This document shows, piece by piece, positions 10,999 to 22,739 of a DNA stretch of 64,000 nt. The notes beneath the pieces were generated by a model. It was not told the origin of the DNA, ran no database searches, and worked only from the letters and a program-made list of their open reading frames with translations. The position numbers were made by a program, and so were the translations under genes. Position 1 is the first letter of the stretch, and each line of letters opens with the position of its first letter. This DNA is from Ceratobasidium sp. AG-K (Eukaryota; Basidiomycota; Agaricomycetes; Cantharellales; Ceratobasidiaceae), in the NCBI GenBank assembly GCA_037039685.1, contig JAWNGF010000012.1:620001-684000 (forward strand), read 5' to 3'.

Positions 10999-12809
10999 TC
11001 ACAGCGAAAAGGGGGAACTAAACCACATGTCGTCATTCTTCAGCACAAACTCTGTCCGCTCATCCATCAGTTCCAGTCGGTACTGCTCTGCCTCTTCACG
11101 CGTCATCAAATCGTCCGACGGTGGCCCGATGAGATCAATGATCTCAGGTGCAAATCTGGCATTCAGCGCTGGGCTTGAAGCCTTTCCAGCTGCGCGCTAG
11201 TCCTTTTGCTGGGGTGGTACAATCTTGGTCGAAGGTCGTCGCACTGCTGGGTCAACGAGGAACAGCGCCACGATCTTGCGATGGCCAGGCTTTGACTTGT
11301 CGATGAGCTCGAATGAAGACAGACGGTGCTGGTAGGTGTTGGGGAATGCGATACACCTGTCCTGGGATGTGACGACCGAGCCTAGATCATTTACACACGG
11401 GTCGTCGCTGGGGATTCAAGCGGTAAGTCAAGGCTCGTACATTGTTGGGTGAAGTACGAACCCGTCTATGCCCCAGGTCAGGACACACCCTCTGCTGTCA
11501 TACTACTCGTAGTTTATGGGAAAGCCAGCCGCCGTACGGAAAGCCAACCGACTCTCGGTGATGTTCTCCTCACAGTAGTAGTATATGCCGGACACGGGGA
11601 TCGCTTCATTCTTCATCCCTTCGATATGCCAGGAACCTCCAGCATAGCTCGGTTTCTCAGGTGTCTAGAATTACGGGTTTACTTAAAATTTCGGTGAGAG
11701 TATGAAGTTTGAGACCCACCAAATGTATGTTGGCGAGTTTAACAATCACTTAAACTGTCCTCCCTCCCAACCTATAATGTGTGTTGCGTGCCTCTAGACT
11801 CCCGAGATGGTGGCCGTCTGGGTGAACATCTGGCAAGCTAATCGGTCGACCCCCAGCCACAACTCGTATTTCTTGTCATTGAGATCCTCGTCAAAGAAAC
11901 CGTAACGGTCATGAGCCGCTACATAGTTGTCGTTGTCGTAAGTGACTGTCACTGTTATTCGTGCGTTCCGGGATGGTCTTGTTCGATGGTATGCTATCTG
12001 TTAGCACCCGTTCGAACAGCGGAATGTACGCGGTGATCAGATCCTCCACCGTCTTGTGAAGGTCGGCGTGCTCGACAGGATGCAGGTTATTGATGCAGCC
12101 GTCACCCTCGACGGACTGGCCGTCGGTGGAAACCTTGAGGTCGGTGGGTAGCTACTGGAACTTTTCGGAGACGTAGTACGCGTTTGCGTGAGGTCGGTAC
12201 TGCCACTTTATTATCTCGATAGGGGGTTTCAGATGGGCCTTGAGCTTCGAGGCATCCCGGTTCTCCGAGTCTTCGGGGGATGACAGGGTTCGACCATAGA
12301 CAATCGGGTAAAGCGAGGGATGGACCAAGTCTAGCACTTGTCCATTCGATCGCGGATGCCAGTCTTTCTCGCCTTCCGGGATGTATGGTACGACACCTTA
12401 CAACGAATCATCTTTAGTAAAAATACGAGAATGCACAAGCACACTTACCTCGGCTCCAGACTCTTCGTCACGTAAGTTTGCGTACCCGTCGAGTTCCTTG
12501 AGTACATAGTCTACGTGCGATTCTTTATATGCTTGGTTTGAGCTGGTGCCTCTGCTCGCCACTTTGCGAGGATCTCGGGGTCCCGAAACTTGGTCCACCA
12601 CAAGGGTTTGCGAGGAAGCTCAGCTGAAAGATGCGTCATTTCGAGTTCAACCAACTAGATAAGGGGTTAGTTTTCAAGCTCTTCTATTGAATAGCAAGGT
12701 AAGAACACACTGGCTTCGCTAGAGGGCCGTCCGAGTCCGTGAAGTAGTATCCCTTCTTGAAACCAAACGCGTCGGGAAGCGATTCGTTGTCACTGGAAGA
12801 AGTTGGCAT
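10999..12809 (-). pseudogene. DUF4246 protein gene, decayed
   Basis: Homologue of the intact genes at 13892-15788 and 16875-18765, with exon 1 from ATG 12809. Damage: a one-base frameshift in exon 2 near 12535; loss of about 90 nt at the start of exon 3 (near 12390); TAG for Trp at 12152-12154; further frame losses around 11900-11990; TAG for Trp at 11197-11199 in the last exon. The GSWH-x-EGM region is still visible near 11620. The promoter module upstream is preserved. Its 3' end lies inside duplicated block B. Confidence 0.85.
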
Positions 12810-12885
12810 GATGTTGGTCTATTTTGCGGCACAACCTATAACCAACGCTCGGGTGATATGGGCGATGGTTGAACACCGTAGTGAG

Positions 12886-12940
12886 GTTTTATACCACCAA
12901 CAAGCCATGCATGCACGTGTCAGATACGGGTATTCTCGCC
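12886..12940 (-). promoter_or_regulatory. E-box + TATA-like promoter module of the DUF4246 pseudogene
   Basis: On the minus strand an AATACCCGTA stretch leads into TGACACGTGCA (CACGTG at 12914-12919). A GTATAAAAC box follows (12886-12894), about 80 bp before the ATG. The same order and spacing recur before the other DUF4246 genes. Confidence 0.6.
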
Positions 12941-12960
12941 GTTGTATTGGAGGGGATTAG

Positions 12961-13891
12961 CATTTAGGACCTAACCGTCAGGAGGTGGGTTGTTGGCAGC
13001 CAGGGTTTGCGTTCAAGATATGCGACCTCGCATTTTCGGCATCCACCCGCGGGCTCAGACCCTGAGAACTTGGTTATATGGAGATCCAATAGATATCTTT
13101 CACGCTATGAGATGATAAAGTAACCCGATTCCTTCAAAGACGAACGTACAATCCTCTCCGTAGGCCAAGATAACTCGGTTGGAAACGCTCTGCTCAGCAA
13201 ATAACGAAAATGCTACGGAGTAATCCTGGGCATGGGGAGCGCTCTCGAGAAAAACCGAGCTACGGAGCGCTGCGCAGCATTGTGCATTTTTGCTGAGTGG
13301 GATTGATTAGCGCGGGTGGTGAAGTTATGAGACAGACGCGATCACGTGACATCGTCCCACAAATCTATCCCTCCCCAGCATTTCAATTTTGGATGCCAAT
13401 TCGATCGTTCTCAAGTTGACACCGGCATGACTCGCAAATGTTGTATAATATCGCACCGAACCGGAAGCCTTGCGTAAAGTTTTATTCGCCCTTTTTTTTT
13501 GACATTGCTGGTTCAGTGATAACACCAACCCAGCCTCCTGAACCATCACCGCCCCCAAATTTTTGTGCATGACTCCAAGAGTAGAAGGTCCGCCGAGCAG
13601 GGAATCGCTGTATGCACAAGAGCTAATTGCTAAGATTGACGGTACCCTAACTGAAATTTCACCACACATCTACATTCTGTCCTCAAAATAATAAGTATGC
13701 CGGGGGGTATTAATCTGGCTTTGGGATGGACCGAAAATTCAAAAATCCCGAACTCTTTGGTCTGCTCCTACTAGAGTCGCTAGGGTGTTTCGCCAATGCG
13801 CCAGGGGGACTTGCCAGAACAATTGTATAATGCTATGGGATCGGATAATGACACAGATCGTATCAAGGGTCGCATGTATGCATTTTCGCCT
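12961..13891. other. Intergenic region with a small hairpin element
   Basis: No convincing gene. It contains the inverted-repeat element at 13193-13297. It also has a TCACGTGA site at 13343-13350 followed by a CACAAATC stretch, a combination that recurs in other intergenic regions of this window. Confidence 0.4.
13193..13297. repeat. Short inverted-repeat (hairpin) element, MITE-like
   Basis: Bounded by CTCAGCAAA and TTTTTGCTGAG, with an internal GCTACGGAG/CGAGCTACGGAGCGC arm. The ends and arm words match the larger palindrome at 40919-41105, so both belong to one family. No target duplication is clear. Confidence 0.6.
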
Positions 13892-15788
13892 TCAATGCTC
13901 GCAGAGCGAGAAGGGTACACTAAACCACTCCTTGTCGTTCTCTAGCACAAACGCTGTTCGCTCATCCATCAGCTCCAGTCGGTACTTCTCTGCCTCTTCC
14001 CGCGTCATCACATCGTCCGACAGTGACCCGATGAGATCAATGATCTCAGGCGCAAACCTAGTGTTCAGCACTGTGTTCGAAGCCATTCCAGCTGTGCGCC
14101 ACTCCTTTTGCTGTGGGGGTACAATCTTGGTCGAAGGTCGTCGCATGGCTGGGTCGACAAGGAACAGAGCCACGATCTTGCGATGGCCAGGCTTTGACTT
14201 GTCGGTGAGCTCGAATGGAGACACGCGGTGCTGGTAGGTGTTGGGGAATGCGATACACCTGTCCTGGGATGTGACGACCGAGCCAAGTTCATTTACACAC
14301 GGGTCGTCGCTGGGGATTCAAGCGGTAAGTCAAGGCTCGTACATTGTTGGGTGAAGTACGAACCCGTCTATGCCCCAGGTTAGGACACATCCCCTGCTAT
14401 CATTCTGCTCATAGCCTTTGGGACTGGCAACCGCTGTGCGGAAAGCCAACCGACTCTCGGTGATGTTGTCCTCGTCATAGTAGTAAATTCCGGACACCAC
14501 AATTGCCTCATTCTTCATGCCCTCGACATGCCATGAGCCTCCAGCATAGCTCGGTTTCTCAGGTGTCTAGAATAATAGGTTTAATCATAATTTCGAAGGG
14601 TATAATGATTCTGAGACCCACCAAATGTATATTGGCCAGCTTGACGATCACTTGAATCGTCCTTCCTCCAAGGACATAGCGGATACTGCGCGTCTCCAAG
14701 CTCCCTAGCTCGTAGCCATTTTCATGAACGTCAGGCAGGACAATTGGACGGTTCTCTTCCCACTCGTCATGCTTCATATAGAACAGGTCATCGTCGGAAA
14801 AATCGTCATAGTCAGGTTCTTCTGGATAATCATCGTCGTCGTAATGGTAACCGTTGTTTGTGCGTTCTGGGACTACTTCATTTGATGGTATGCTATCCGT
14901 CAATACCCGTTCAAACAGCGGAATGTACGTGGCAATCAGGTCCTCAATTGTCCTGTGCAGGTCGGCGTGTTCGATAGGATGCAGGTTGTTGATGTAGCCA
15001 TCGCTCTTGACCGACTTGCCGTCGTCGGAAACCCTGAAGTCGGTCGGCAGCCACTGGAACCTTTCGGAGATGTAGTACGCGTTTCCCGGGGGGCGGCCGT
15101 ACCATTCCAATATTTCGGTAGGGGCCTTTAGGCGTACCTCAAGCCTCGAGGGATCACGATCATCTGAGTCCTCAGGATACGACAGAGTCCGACCATAGAC
15201 AATGGGATAGAGCGAGGGATGAACCAGATCAAGCACTTGTCCGTTCGAGCGCGGGTGCCAGTCTTTCTCGGCTTCGGGGATGTTCTCCAGCTTGGAGACG
15301 CCAGCAATAAGTCGGTCCTTCAGAGAAGTGGGGATGAGCCTGTCGGACTGCCAGATTCTGTCATGACACGACACCTAGTATTGAGTTGGTTATGGGTGAT
15401 AACCAGAGGACAGAATGAAGAGATAGACGAACCTCGGCTCCAGACTCTTCGTCACGTAAGTTTGCGTACCCATCAAGCTCCTTGAGTATGTAGTCCACAT
15501 GGGACTCTTTCATCTGTTCGGCTTGAGCAAGTGCCTCTGCTCGCCACTTTGCGAGTATCTCGGGGTCGCAAAACTTGGTCCACCAGGAGGGTTTGCGACG
15601 AATCTCGGCTGAGAGACGCGTCATCTCCAGCTCAACCAACTAGTTAGAGGTTTTAGCTCATATACCACACTGGGGAATTGGATGAAACGTACGGGCTTCG
15701 CTGCTGCAGGGCCTCCTTTAAACCCACACCATTCATTGGATCCGAACGCATTAGGAAGCGGTTTGTTGTAACCGGAAGAAGTCGCCAT
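13892..15788 (-). CDS. DUF4246 family protein (558 aa, intact)
   Basis: Five exons: 15788-15693, 15639-15433, 15374-14622, 14566-14364 and 14309-13892. All introns are GT-AG and the joined frame is open for 558 codons. Exon 3 carries the HPSLYPIVYGRT block and an acidic loop. Exon 4 carries GGSWHVEGM-x-NEAI (about residue 360) and a GIYYYDE-x-NIT segment. Exon 5 carries FPN-x-YQHRVSPFEL and PGHRKI (about residues 435-460). The WH-x-E and QHR residues are arranged like the metal-binding triad of cupin-type Fe(II)/2-oxoglutarate oxygenases, but that activity is inference. It belongs to a tandem array of paralogues, all on the minus strand. No signal peptide is seen. Confidence 0.9.
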
Positions 15789-15846
15789 GTAATTTGGCCT
15801 ACTTTGCGACGCTCGAGTAATTATATGGAGGCAAGTCGCGTGTGGC

Positions 15847-15895
15847 GTTTTATGTCAACAAGTGATGCACGTGTCAGGTACGGGCATTCTCACTG
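15847..15895 (-). promoter_or_regulatory. E-box + TATA-like promoter module
   Basis: CACGTG at 15868-15873 within GCCCGTACCTGACACGTGCA, and a CATAAAAC box at 15847-15854, about 60 bp before the ATG at 15788. It matches the modules at 12886 and 18843. Confidence 0.65.
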
Positions 15896-16874
15896 TTGCA
15901 ATTGAGTGGTAGACACCCAGGATCGAGTCATTAGGAAACGAGCTGTCGGCAGATGGAGTTTAGTTCCAAGACACAAGAGCTTGCGGTCGTAGATCGTACA
16001 TTCCCCGCATCTACCCAAAGAGGCCAGACTTTGCGAGATCAGATTGATATCCACAAGGTGTGGTTCATACCCCTGAACGACAAAACGATTTTGCGAAGAC
16101 AAAATTACAATCATCGCGTATAACAAGAGCATCATGTTGGAAACCTCTTCTGAGTAAGGTGTTTGGCGACTGCATGATGAACGAAGCTGGTGAGCGCGCA
16201 CGATCACGTGATACACTCGCACAGATCCATTACCTCTTGGCATTTGGTTTCAGACCCCAGTTCTATCGTCTGCAGGTATAGATCAGCGACTCGCAAGTCT
16301 CCCCGTGTTGCTTCGCACCTTAACATCTCAGTGACCCTTGTAAAGAATTACTGATATTCGTTTCGACATCAGTGGTCCAGTGGTAAATTAATCCAGCCTA
16401 CCCCGAAGGCCATGAACCTGTCATAGCGCCAGGGTGGCTAAGGAGCTGAAAAGATCTACAAGCACAATACGTCGCTACTATTAGAGCGTCTCGTGTTTAT
16501 AGCGCTGTGCGGACTTGTTGGTCTTTCGGATGGTTGGAACTCATATAATATCACCTGATGCATGGCTCCAATGTGAAAGGCTGCCGGAATGACCAATCAC
16601 AGCGTCACACTAGAGCTGGCTGCTCAAACTCTCGTTAGCCTGACTGAATCTCGACCCCACATCTACATTCTGCCCTTCAACATAGTAAGTATGCCGGGCT
16701 GATGAAACACCCGACTGGCTTCGGAATCAACCCGGTCACTCCCACCTGTTCCTGTAGCCTCCTTAGCATGTCTCGTCAACGCGCCAGACAACTTGCCGAA
16801 AACATTCATACAGTGCTATAGGATTGGAAAATGTCACATATGTATTGAGGCTGGAATACACGTAGCCTTCACTC
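15896..16874. other. Intergenic region between DUF4246 paralogues
   Basis: No gene recognised. It contains a GATCACGTGAT palindrome (16202-16212) followed by a CTCGCACAGATCC stretch, resembling the site near 13343. Confidence 0.4.
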
Positions 16875-18765
16875 TCAGTGCTCACAGAGCGAGAAAGGCG
16901 CACTGAACCACTCCTTGTCGTTCTTCACTACAAACGCCGTTCGCTCATCCATCAGTTCCAGTCGGTACTTCTCCGCCTCTTCCCGCTTCATCACATCATC
17001 CGATAGCGAGCCGATGAGATTGATGATCTCAGGCGCAAACCTAGCGTTCAGCACTGGGTTCGAGTCCATTCCAGCTGTGCGCCATTCCTTTTGCTGTGGT
17101 GGTACAATCTTGGTCGAAGGTCGGCGAATGGCTGGGTCGACGAGGAACAGCGCGACGATCTTGCGGTGACCAGGCTTGGACTTGTCGACGAGCTCAAATG
17201 GAGAGACGCGGTGCTGGTAGATGTTGGGAAAGGCAATACACCTGTCCTGGGATGTGATAACCGAGCCAAGATCGTTCACGCATGGTTCATCGCTGAAGGC
17301 TCAGGCGGTGAGTCAAGTCTCGCACATTGTTAGGTGCAGTACGAACCGATCTATACCCCAGGTCTTGACACATCCATTGGTGTCATTCTGTTCATAGTGT
17401 TCTGGGGGAGCCACCGCCGTACGAAAAGCGAGTCGACTCTCGGTGATGTTCTCTTCGTCGTAGTAGTATATTCCAGATATGGCGATCGCCTCGTTCTTCA
17501 TCCCTTCGATATGCCATGAGCCTCCAGCATAGCTAGGCTTCTCGGGCGTCTAGAACAATGGGTTCAATCGTCATTCCGACGAGTATGACAATTATGAGCC
17601 TCACCAGATGTATATTAGCCAGCTTGACAATCACTTGTATCGTCTTTCCCCGCAACACATAGCGGATGGGGCGCGCCTCTAAGCTCCCCAGCTCGTAACC
17701 GTTTTCACGAACGCCAGGTGCAACAATCGGTCGATTCTCTTCCCACTCCTCGTGCTTTTCTTCGTACAAATCTTCGTCGGAAAAGTCATCATATCTAGGT
17801 TCCTTTACGTAGTTGGATTCGTCGTAACGATAGCCGTTGTCCGTGCGTTCAGGGACCACTTCATTTGACGGTATACTATCCGTCAATGCCCGTTCGAACA
17901 GTGGGATGTACGCAGCAATCAGGTCCTCGATTGTCTTGTGCAGGTCGGCGTGTTCGACTGGATGCAAGTTGTTGATATAGCCATCGCTCTTGACCGACTT
18001 GCCATCGTCAGATACAATAAAGTCGGTTGGGAGCCACTGGAACTTTTCGGACACGTAGTACGCGTTTTCCGGAGGGCGACCATACCATTTCAATATTTCG
18101 GTAGGAGCTTTTAGGTGGACCCCGAGCTTTGAGGGATCCCGATCGTCCGAGTCTTCGGGGTACGACAGGGTTCGACCATAGACAATGGGATAAAGAGAGG
18201 GATGCACCAAGTCCAGCACTTGTCCATTCGACCGTGGATGCCAATCTTTCTCGGTTTCCGGAACTTTTTCGAGCTTGGAGACACCGGCGATGAGTCGGTC
18301 CTTCAGAGAAGCAGGGATGAGCTTGTCGGACTGCCAGACCTTGTCATGGCAAGAGACCTAGCATCGAACCATGGTTAGTAACAACACGATAATAAGATAA
18401 ACAAACACGCGGACCTCGGCTCCAGACTCTTCGTCGCGTAGATTCGCGTATCCGTCGAGCTCCTTCAGTACATAGTCTACATGCGACTCTTTCATCATTT
18501 CGGCCTGTGCCAGTGCCTCTGCTCGCCACTTTGCAAGAATCTCGGGATCGCGGAATTTGGTCCACCAAGAGGGCTTGCGGCGAATCTCTGCTGAGAGGCG
18601 CGTCATTTCGAGTTCGACCAACTAAAACAAGAGTTCAGCTAATTGTTTACACCTAGAGGTCGCGTTCAGGCATACCGGTTTCGCTGCAGGGCCGCCTTCG
18701 TACCCATCTCCCTCATAGAACCCGAATGCGTCAGGCAGTGGTTCGTCGTAGCTGGAAGTTGGCAT
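16875..18765 (-). CDS. DUF4246 family protein (556 aa, intact)
   Basis: Five exons: 18765-18676, 18621-18415, 18357-17605, 17549-17347 and 17292-16875. Exons 2-5 have exactly the same lengths as in the paralogues at 13892 and 60161 (207, 753, 203 and 418 nt); only exon 1 varies. The joined frame is open for 556 codons. The GGSWH-x-EGM, YYYDEENITESRL, QHRVSPFEL and PGHRKI motifs are conserved. The fixed intron positions and the shared 5' module show recent tandem duplication of a whole transcription unit. The biochemical role is unknown. Confidence 0.9.
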
Positions 18766-18842
18766 TGTGTTGGTGCGTTTCGAGGTGTGGTCTTTTGTCA
18801 ACGCGGTGGCAATCATGGGGGTTGCACGAGCGTGCCTGTGGG

Positions 18843-18895
18843 GTTTTATGTCAACGACTGATGGCACGTGTCAAATACGGGCATTTTCGCCTTTG
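18843..18895 (-). promoter_or_regulatory. E-box + TATA-like promoter module
   Basis: CACGTG at 18865-18870 in AATGCCCGTATTTGACACGTG, and a CATAAAAC box at 18843-18850, about 80 bp before the ATG at 18765. Confidence 0.65.
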
Positions 18896-19657
18896 GGATC
18901 TATGGTCCAGCCTTCTGGAGATAAGTCGTCGACAGCTTGGCCTGATGTCCAAGAAACACGAACACCTCGCGGCCGCCAATCGCGTGTCCTCTCTGGCCCC
19001 TAGACCGCCAGGCCCTCCGAAGACCGATACACCAAGGAAACGTATGCTCTGGCACGATAATCGGGTTATTGATAGCAGAACTCCGAAATAGTTTACATGG
19101 ACCGGATCACTCCGTGGGCAAAGTCCCCGTTTCGTGGAAGACGACTGATCGCTGGCATGACAGAGGTCCATTTCCAGTGAAATCGTAATCACGTAAGGTG
19201 CCCCCCACAAATCCAATTCTCTTCATCGTGTTTCATTCCAGGTGCCAATCGTTTTATCTTCCAGTCGTTAATGACAACTTGTCATCAGTATGACACACCA
19301 ATTCGAGTTATATCATATCAGATCATATCGTTCCGGAGGCCCGACTCGCAAAACATCTTCCTACGTCCTCACAGAATCAGTTTAAGGGTGGACTCGGGGT
19401 TGACCTAGCTCGAGTGCCTCGGATTTGCGCTGACACCAAAACAACCGACGGGTTCATCGGGAACTCAGGGCATTATAGACCGACCCCTCAGTCCGGTGCA
19501 GCCCCGCTAATAAGGCTACACGTTACTCGTCGGCGCCTTCTGAGAGAACGGCCAGCCAAGAACCTGGACCCGTTCCGTCTGTGCCTAGACTCGCTCGGAT
19601 GCCACATTAATCCAATGGAGCAACTTGATTGAGAAACCAGTCTACTGCTACACGTAC
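18896..19657. other. Intergenic region
   Basis: No gene recognised. A degenerate TCACGT site followed by CCCCCCACAAATCC lies near 19187-19212. Confidence 0.35.
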
Positions 19658-19798
19658 AGGCTTTGCCGGACGGCCGCCTTTGAATCCATAACCCTCGTTG
19701 AACCCAAAGGCATCAGGAAGAGGTTGACTATATCCGGAAGTCGCAGGCTCTATTTTTCTCGCGCCACCACGGCGAGTTGCAGTCGAAGCTCGAGCCAT
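19658..19798 (-). pseudogene. Orphan first exon of a DUF4246 gene
   Basis: A 47-codon exon from ATG 19798 ending at a GTACGT donor. It matches exon 1 of the gene at 60161-62099, including a basic MAR-x-S head and the QPLPDAFGFNEGYGFKGG segment. No exon 2 follows downstream: the LVELEMTRL block is absent. The promoter side is preserved (CACGTG at 19864-19869, TATA-like box 19835-19843). About 220 bp upstream of it also resemble the region upstream of the 60161-62099 gene. Confidence 0.8.
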
Positions 19799-19869
19799 TG
19801 CAGGTGTTGATCGAGGGTGCCAGGTCTGTTGGTAGTTTTATACTGGCGGTGAACCAAATGATGCACGTG

Positions 19870-20855
19870 TCCGGTGCCGTTCTGGCTGTTCAATGTACAT
19901 TATGCACCATGCTGTTGGGGAATGAGCAATCAACCTCTCGAGATTACGTCCCAGGAACACAAGCGCCTCACGGTTGTCACTCACGTCAATAACATTGTGC
20001 CTGGTTCCGCTCAAGACGCTCTCGACCTGGCGTGGGCCGAACGAATGTCGTTCGCGGCCCGCGACTGCGCGGTGAGTCTTCCAAGTGAGCCAAGGTCCTC
20101 TAGTGGGAGATCTCCTTGGGAGGTACGGCGCAGTGATCATAGTTGAGGCTAGGTCCAAATGTTGGTTGAACCTTTCGGGCATTGTTCACGTGATATGCTC
20201 TCACAAATATGTGAACCCTGACAGTGGACTTCTCAGATTACAGCAGTTGCGTTCATGACCAAGAATGACCAAGATTAGTCTACAGCTCCGTTTTCGCTCT
20301 GTGCACACTGCAGGGTAGTTGTATGATGCAAAATTGCAACCCGTTCTTTGAAATGAAACTAGTTTTGTATGGTGATTTTTATTCAAAGGGTCGGATAAGT
20401 GGTTTGGGGTTTATGAACCGGGTGGCTAGGCGTCCAGCCTCTAACCTCAAAATGGTCCCCGAGTATAGGGCTGTTATCCGGCTAGGTTATTGATGCAAAA
20501 TAGAGGTACAGTGATAGGTGACTTAGTTCAATTGAATAAAACTGGAAAATCCACACGCTCGGAATGAGTGAGATCTTATTTTCTACAAACTACATAGCAA
20601 GTTTGTTTCCCTCATGTAATTATCAAATATTCGCGTAGCCGGTGGGACTGTGGAAAAGTAGTGGAAAAGTAGCATACATTTGCGGCTCCCGTTGCTAACT
20701 AGCCGAAGGAGCTAAGCGTCAAGTCACACTTTTCGCAGCTACACGATGTTGTATTTGTTCATTTACAATATCATACTATACAGCTAAACCACGCTCTTTG
20801 TCTTCTGTTTTGCCTCCCATGCCAAGGTCAACGCCGACATTGGGTGAACACTATC
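19870..20855. other. Intergenic region
   Basis: The left 200 bp are homologous to the upstream flank at about 62165-62330. A TTCACGTGATATGCTCTCACAAAT motif lies at 20187-20210 and resembles 41147-41170. The rest shows no gene. Confidence 0.35.
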
Positions 20856-22260
20856 CTACGAGCTGGAGCTGAACATAGTTGCCAGTGACTCGCCTAGCAC
20901 AGGTTTACGGTGCCAACGCAGCCGTTCCCACTCTGGATCGAATTTGGCAACCCCGTTGGGGATATCGCCCACCAAGTCAAATACCAATTGGCGTAGGTCC
21001 GTTGCGGTTGGGCGCAGGCTCGTTGAGTAGAAACGAGGGGATTTGACTAATCCAGACGCAAGATAAGTTGAATATCCGACCACCCACTGTTTGAGATATG
21101 GGTGGGGCTCTAGTCCGTCAAAAATGTATTCGGGGTCGAGGAGCAGTGCTCTCTTGCCACCCCCACCTATCATCATGCCACCATCTTCGAAAAAAGAGTC
21201 GAACACTGATGTCAGGACGTATGAGAGCTTGTTGGCCTTGAAATTCGAATAAGAAATCAAGAGGAACCAGTATATCACCCAGAATATTGACTCCAAGTCA
21301 TCATCCAGGCGGTGAGGAGGCTGGCGTTTCTGTCGCAAGAGCCTGCTAGAAATGAACTGCCATGTTCCCTGTGTATAGGCTCGGTGTAAGGTCAAGTCGG
21401 GAAGCAGAGGATAATACAAGTACCGTTAGCGTGTGAGGGCCCAACTTCAGGTTTGCAACTGAGATCAAGAACTCCCAGTCGATCATATATGCCTTTCGAT
21501 TACCAGTTTCCGGGTTCCGCACAAGGATCACGTTGTTGGCACTGATGTCCCAGTGAAGTCTTCCACATAGCTCGTGTGCGTCTACCACAGCTGTCATCGA
21601 GTCGTCACAAAATCAGTAAGGTAAAAATACGATACCGCGAGACTGACCATCATACATGTCTCTTGCAGCTGAGAGTAGTTCCTTCATGTCTTTGTGCTCG
21701 CTCAGGCTGCATCCGACTGTTTGTGAGACCATGCGATAGTGGCAGCTTCGAACGATTCTTTCGCTGAGTTTTGATATACTAAGCAATCGCTTGACCCACG
21801 GCTTGTGTATAAATTCCTGTGTGATTGTGCTCTGAGGGGCTGGGTTCAATATGATAGTGAGCCTCATGGAATTGTTTGATCATGGAAATTAGGTACCAGA
21901 CGTGAGGCCAGAAAGGACGTCACCGTGACAGTCAATCTCCGGAACATTCCGAAATTCATGACTTCTCAGCTCTTGACTAATATCTCCTTTGCGCTCGGTT
22001 CCAGGCATATCTTTTCGCCATGTGTCTTTCAGGAATCGCACCTCGAAGGAGTCAGCGTCAATGGCCCAATAGCCTCTAGTGCCCCGACAGGCGACCGACT
22101 TGGGTATGTCCATAGGCTTTGAGATTATATACCGTTTGACACCACCATGTGCCGGAATCGATACAATCGAAATCTGTCCAGGATCGTAGTGTCTCTCGAG
22201 CGCTTTGTTTGCCTCCTTGGGCTTGTCATCCCCAATTCCTAGCTCAAAGCATGATCGACC
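20856..22260 (-). pseudogene. FunK1-type protein kinase, 3' part (split by a retrotransposon)
   Basis: Contains the second part of the N-lobe and the C-lobe of a fungal FunK1 kinase. A KPMD-x-PKSVACRGTRGYWAID block lies in the exon at about 22090-22150. The catalytic loop GRLHWDISANNVIL (about 21535-21575) has W instead of the usual R. The metal-binding segment reads MIDWE, then GTWQFIS follows. The end is the TAG at 20856-20858. Introns at about 21605-21655 and 21365-21420 are clear; the junction near 21865 is not in frame. The 5' part continues at 29478-30172: reading across the element insertion rejoins the frame exactly. Confidence 0.85.
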
Positions 22261-22710
22261 TGTCGTGGGCCAGCTCACTCCATCGGACTCACCTGTCGCC
22301 GTGCCCGCCTGTCTTCCCTCTTGTTGTCCCGTTTCCGTTTGCCGCGTTGCCACCTTCTTGTGGTTTTGTGTTACACTGTGTAACGCGGCTGTGCTTTGTA
22401 CGAGTCATGTCTGTTCATACAGCATGACTCACATGGACACTCCTGACTGGCTGTTATGTATGACTTGTGTGGCTGCGCCTTGTATGACTCGGCCACTTTC
22501 TGAATATATATAGATGACCAACAAGCCTGGTAAACCCAGCTTGTTTTGTCTTGTCAAAACATCCCCTTCAAGTGACACTTTGAACCACCCCTACCCTCAA
22601 GAGCCTACAGACGCTTAAGTGTGTTGTGGTTCAAGAGGTCACTTAGGTCTTAGTGCCGTCCACTCTCTGTTGCGGCTTGTCTCATAGCCACCAAGAAGGA
22701 GCTTACGACA
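22261..22710 (+). repeat. 5' LTR of chromovirus 1
   Basis: 450 bp. A TATATATA box lies at about 22504-22512 and the predicted transcript start at about 22538. It differs from the 3' LTR at only a few sites, so the insertion is recent. Confidence 0.9.
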
Positions 22711-22712
22711 TT

Positions 22713-22724
22713 ACAAAACAAGCT
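22713..22724 (+). promoter_or_regulatory. Putative self-priming primer-binding site of chromovirus 1
   Basis: ACAAAACAAGCT begins 2 nt inside the 5' LTR. It is the perfect reverse complement of AGCTTGTTTTGT at 22538-22549, which lies about 30 nt after the TATA box, where the transcript should start. This is the arrangement known from Tf1 and sushi-type elements, in which the RNA 5' end primes reverse transcription instead of a tRNA. Confidence 0.7.
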
Positions 22725-22739
22725 TAACAACACACAAAC

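Larger units (their letters stand above)
6220..11287. repeat. Duplicated block, copy B
   Basis: Counterpart of 1-5049 in direct orientation, period about 6.22-6.24 kb. On its right it runs on into the full-length (decayed) DUF4246 gene, whereas copy A is cut there. On its left it runs on into the glycosyltransferase 3' end. Confidence 0.95.
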
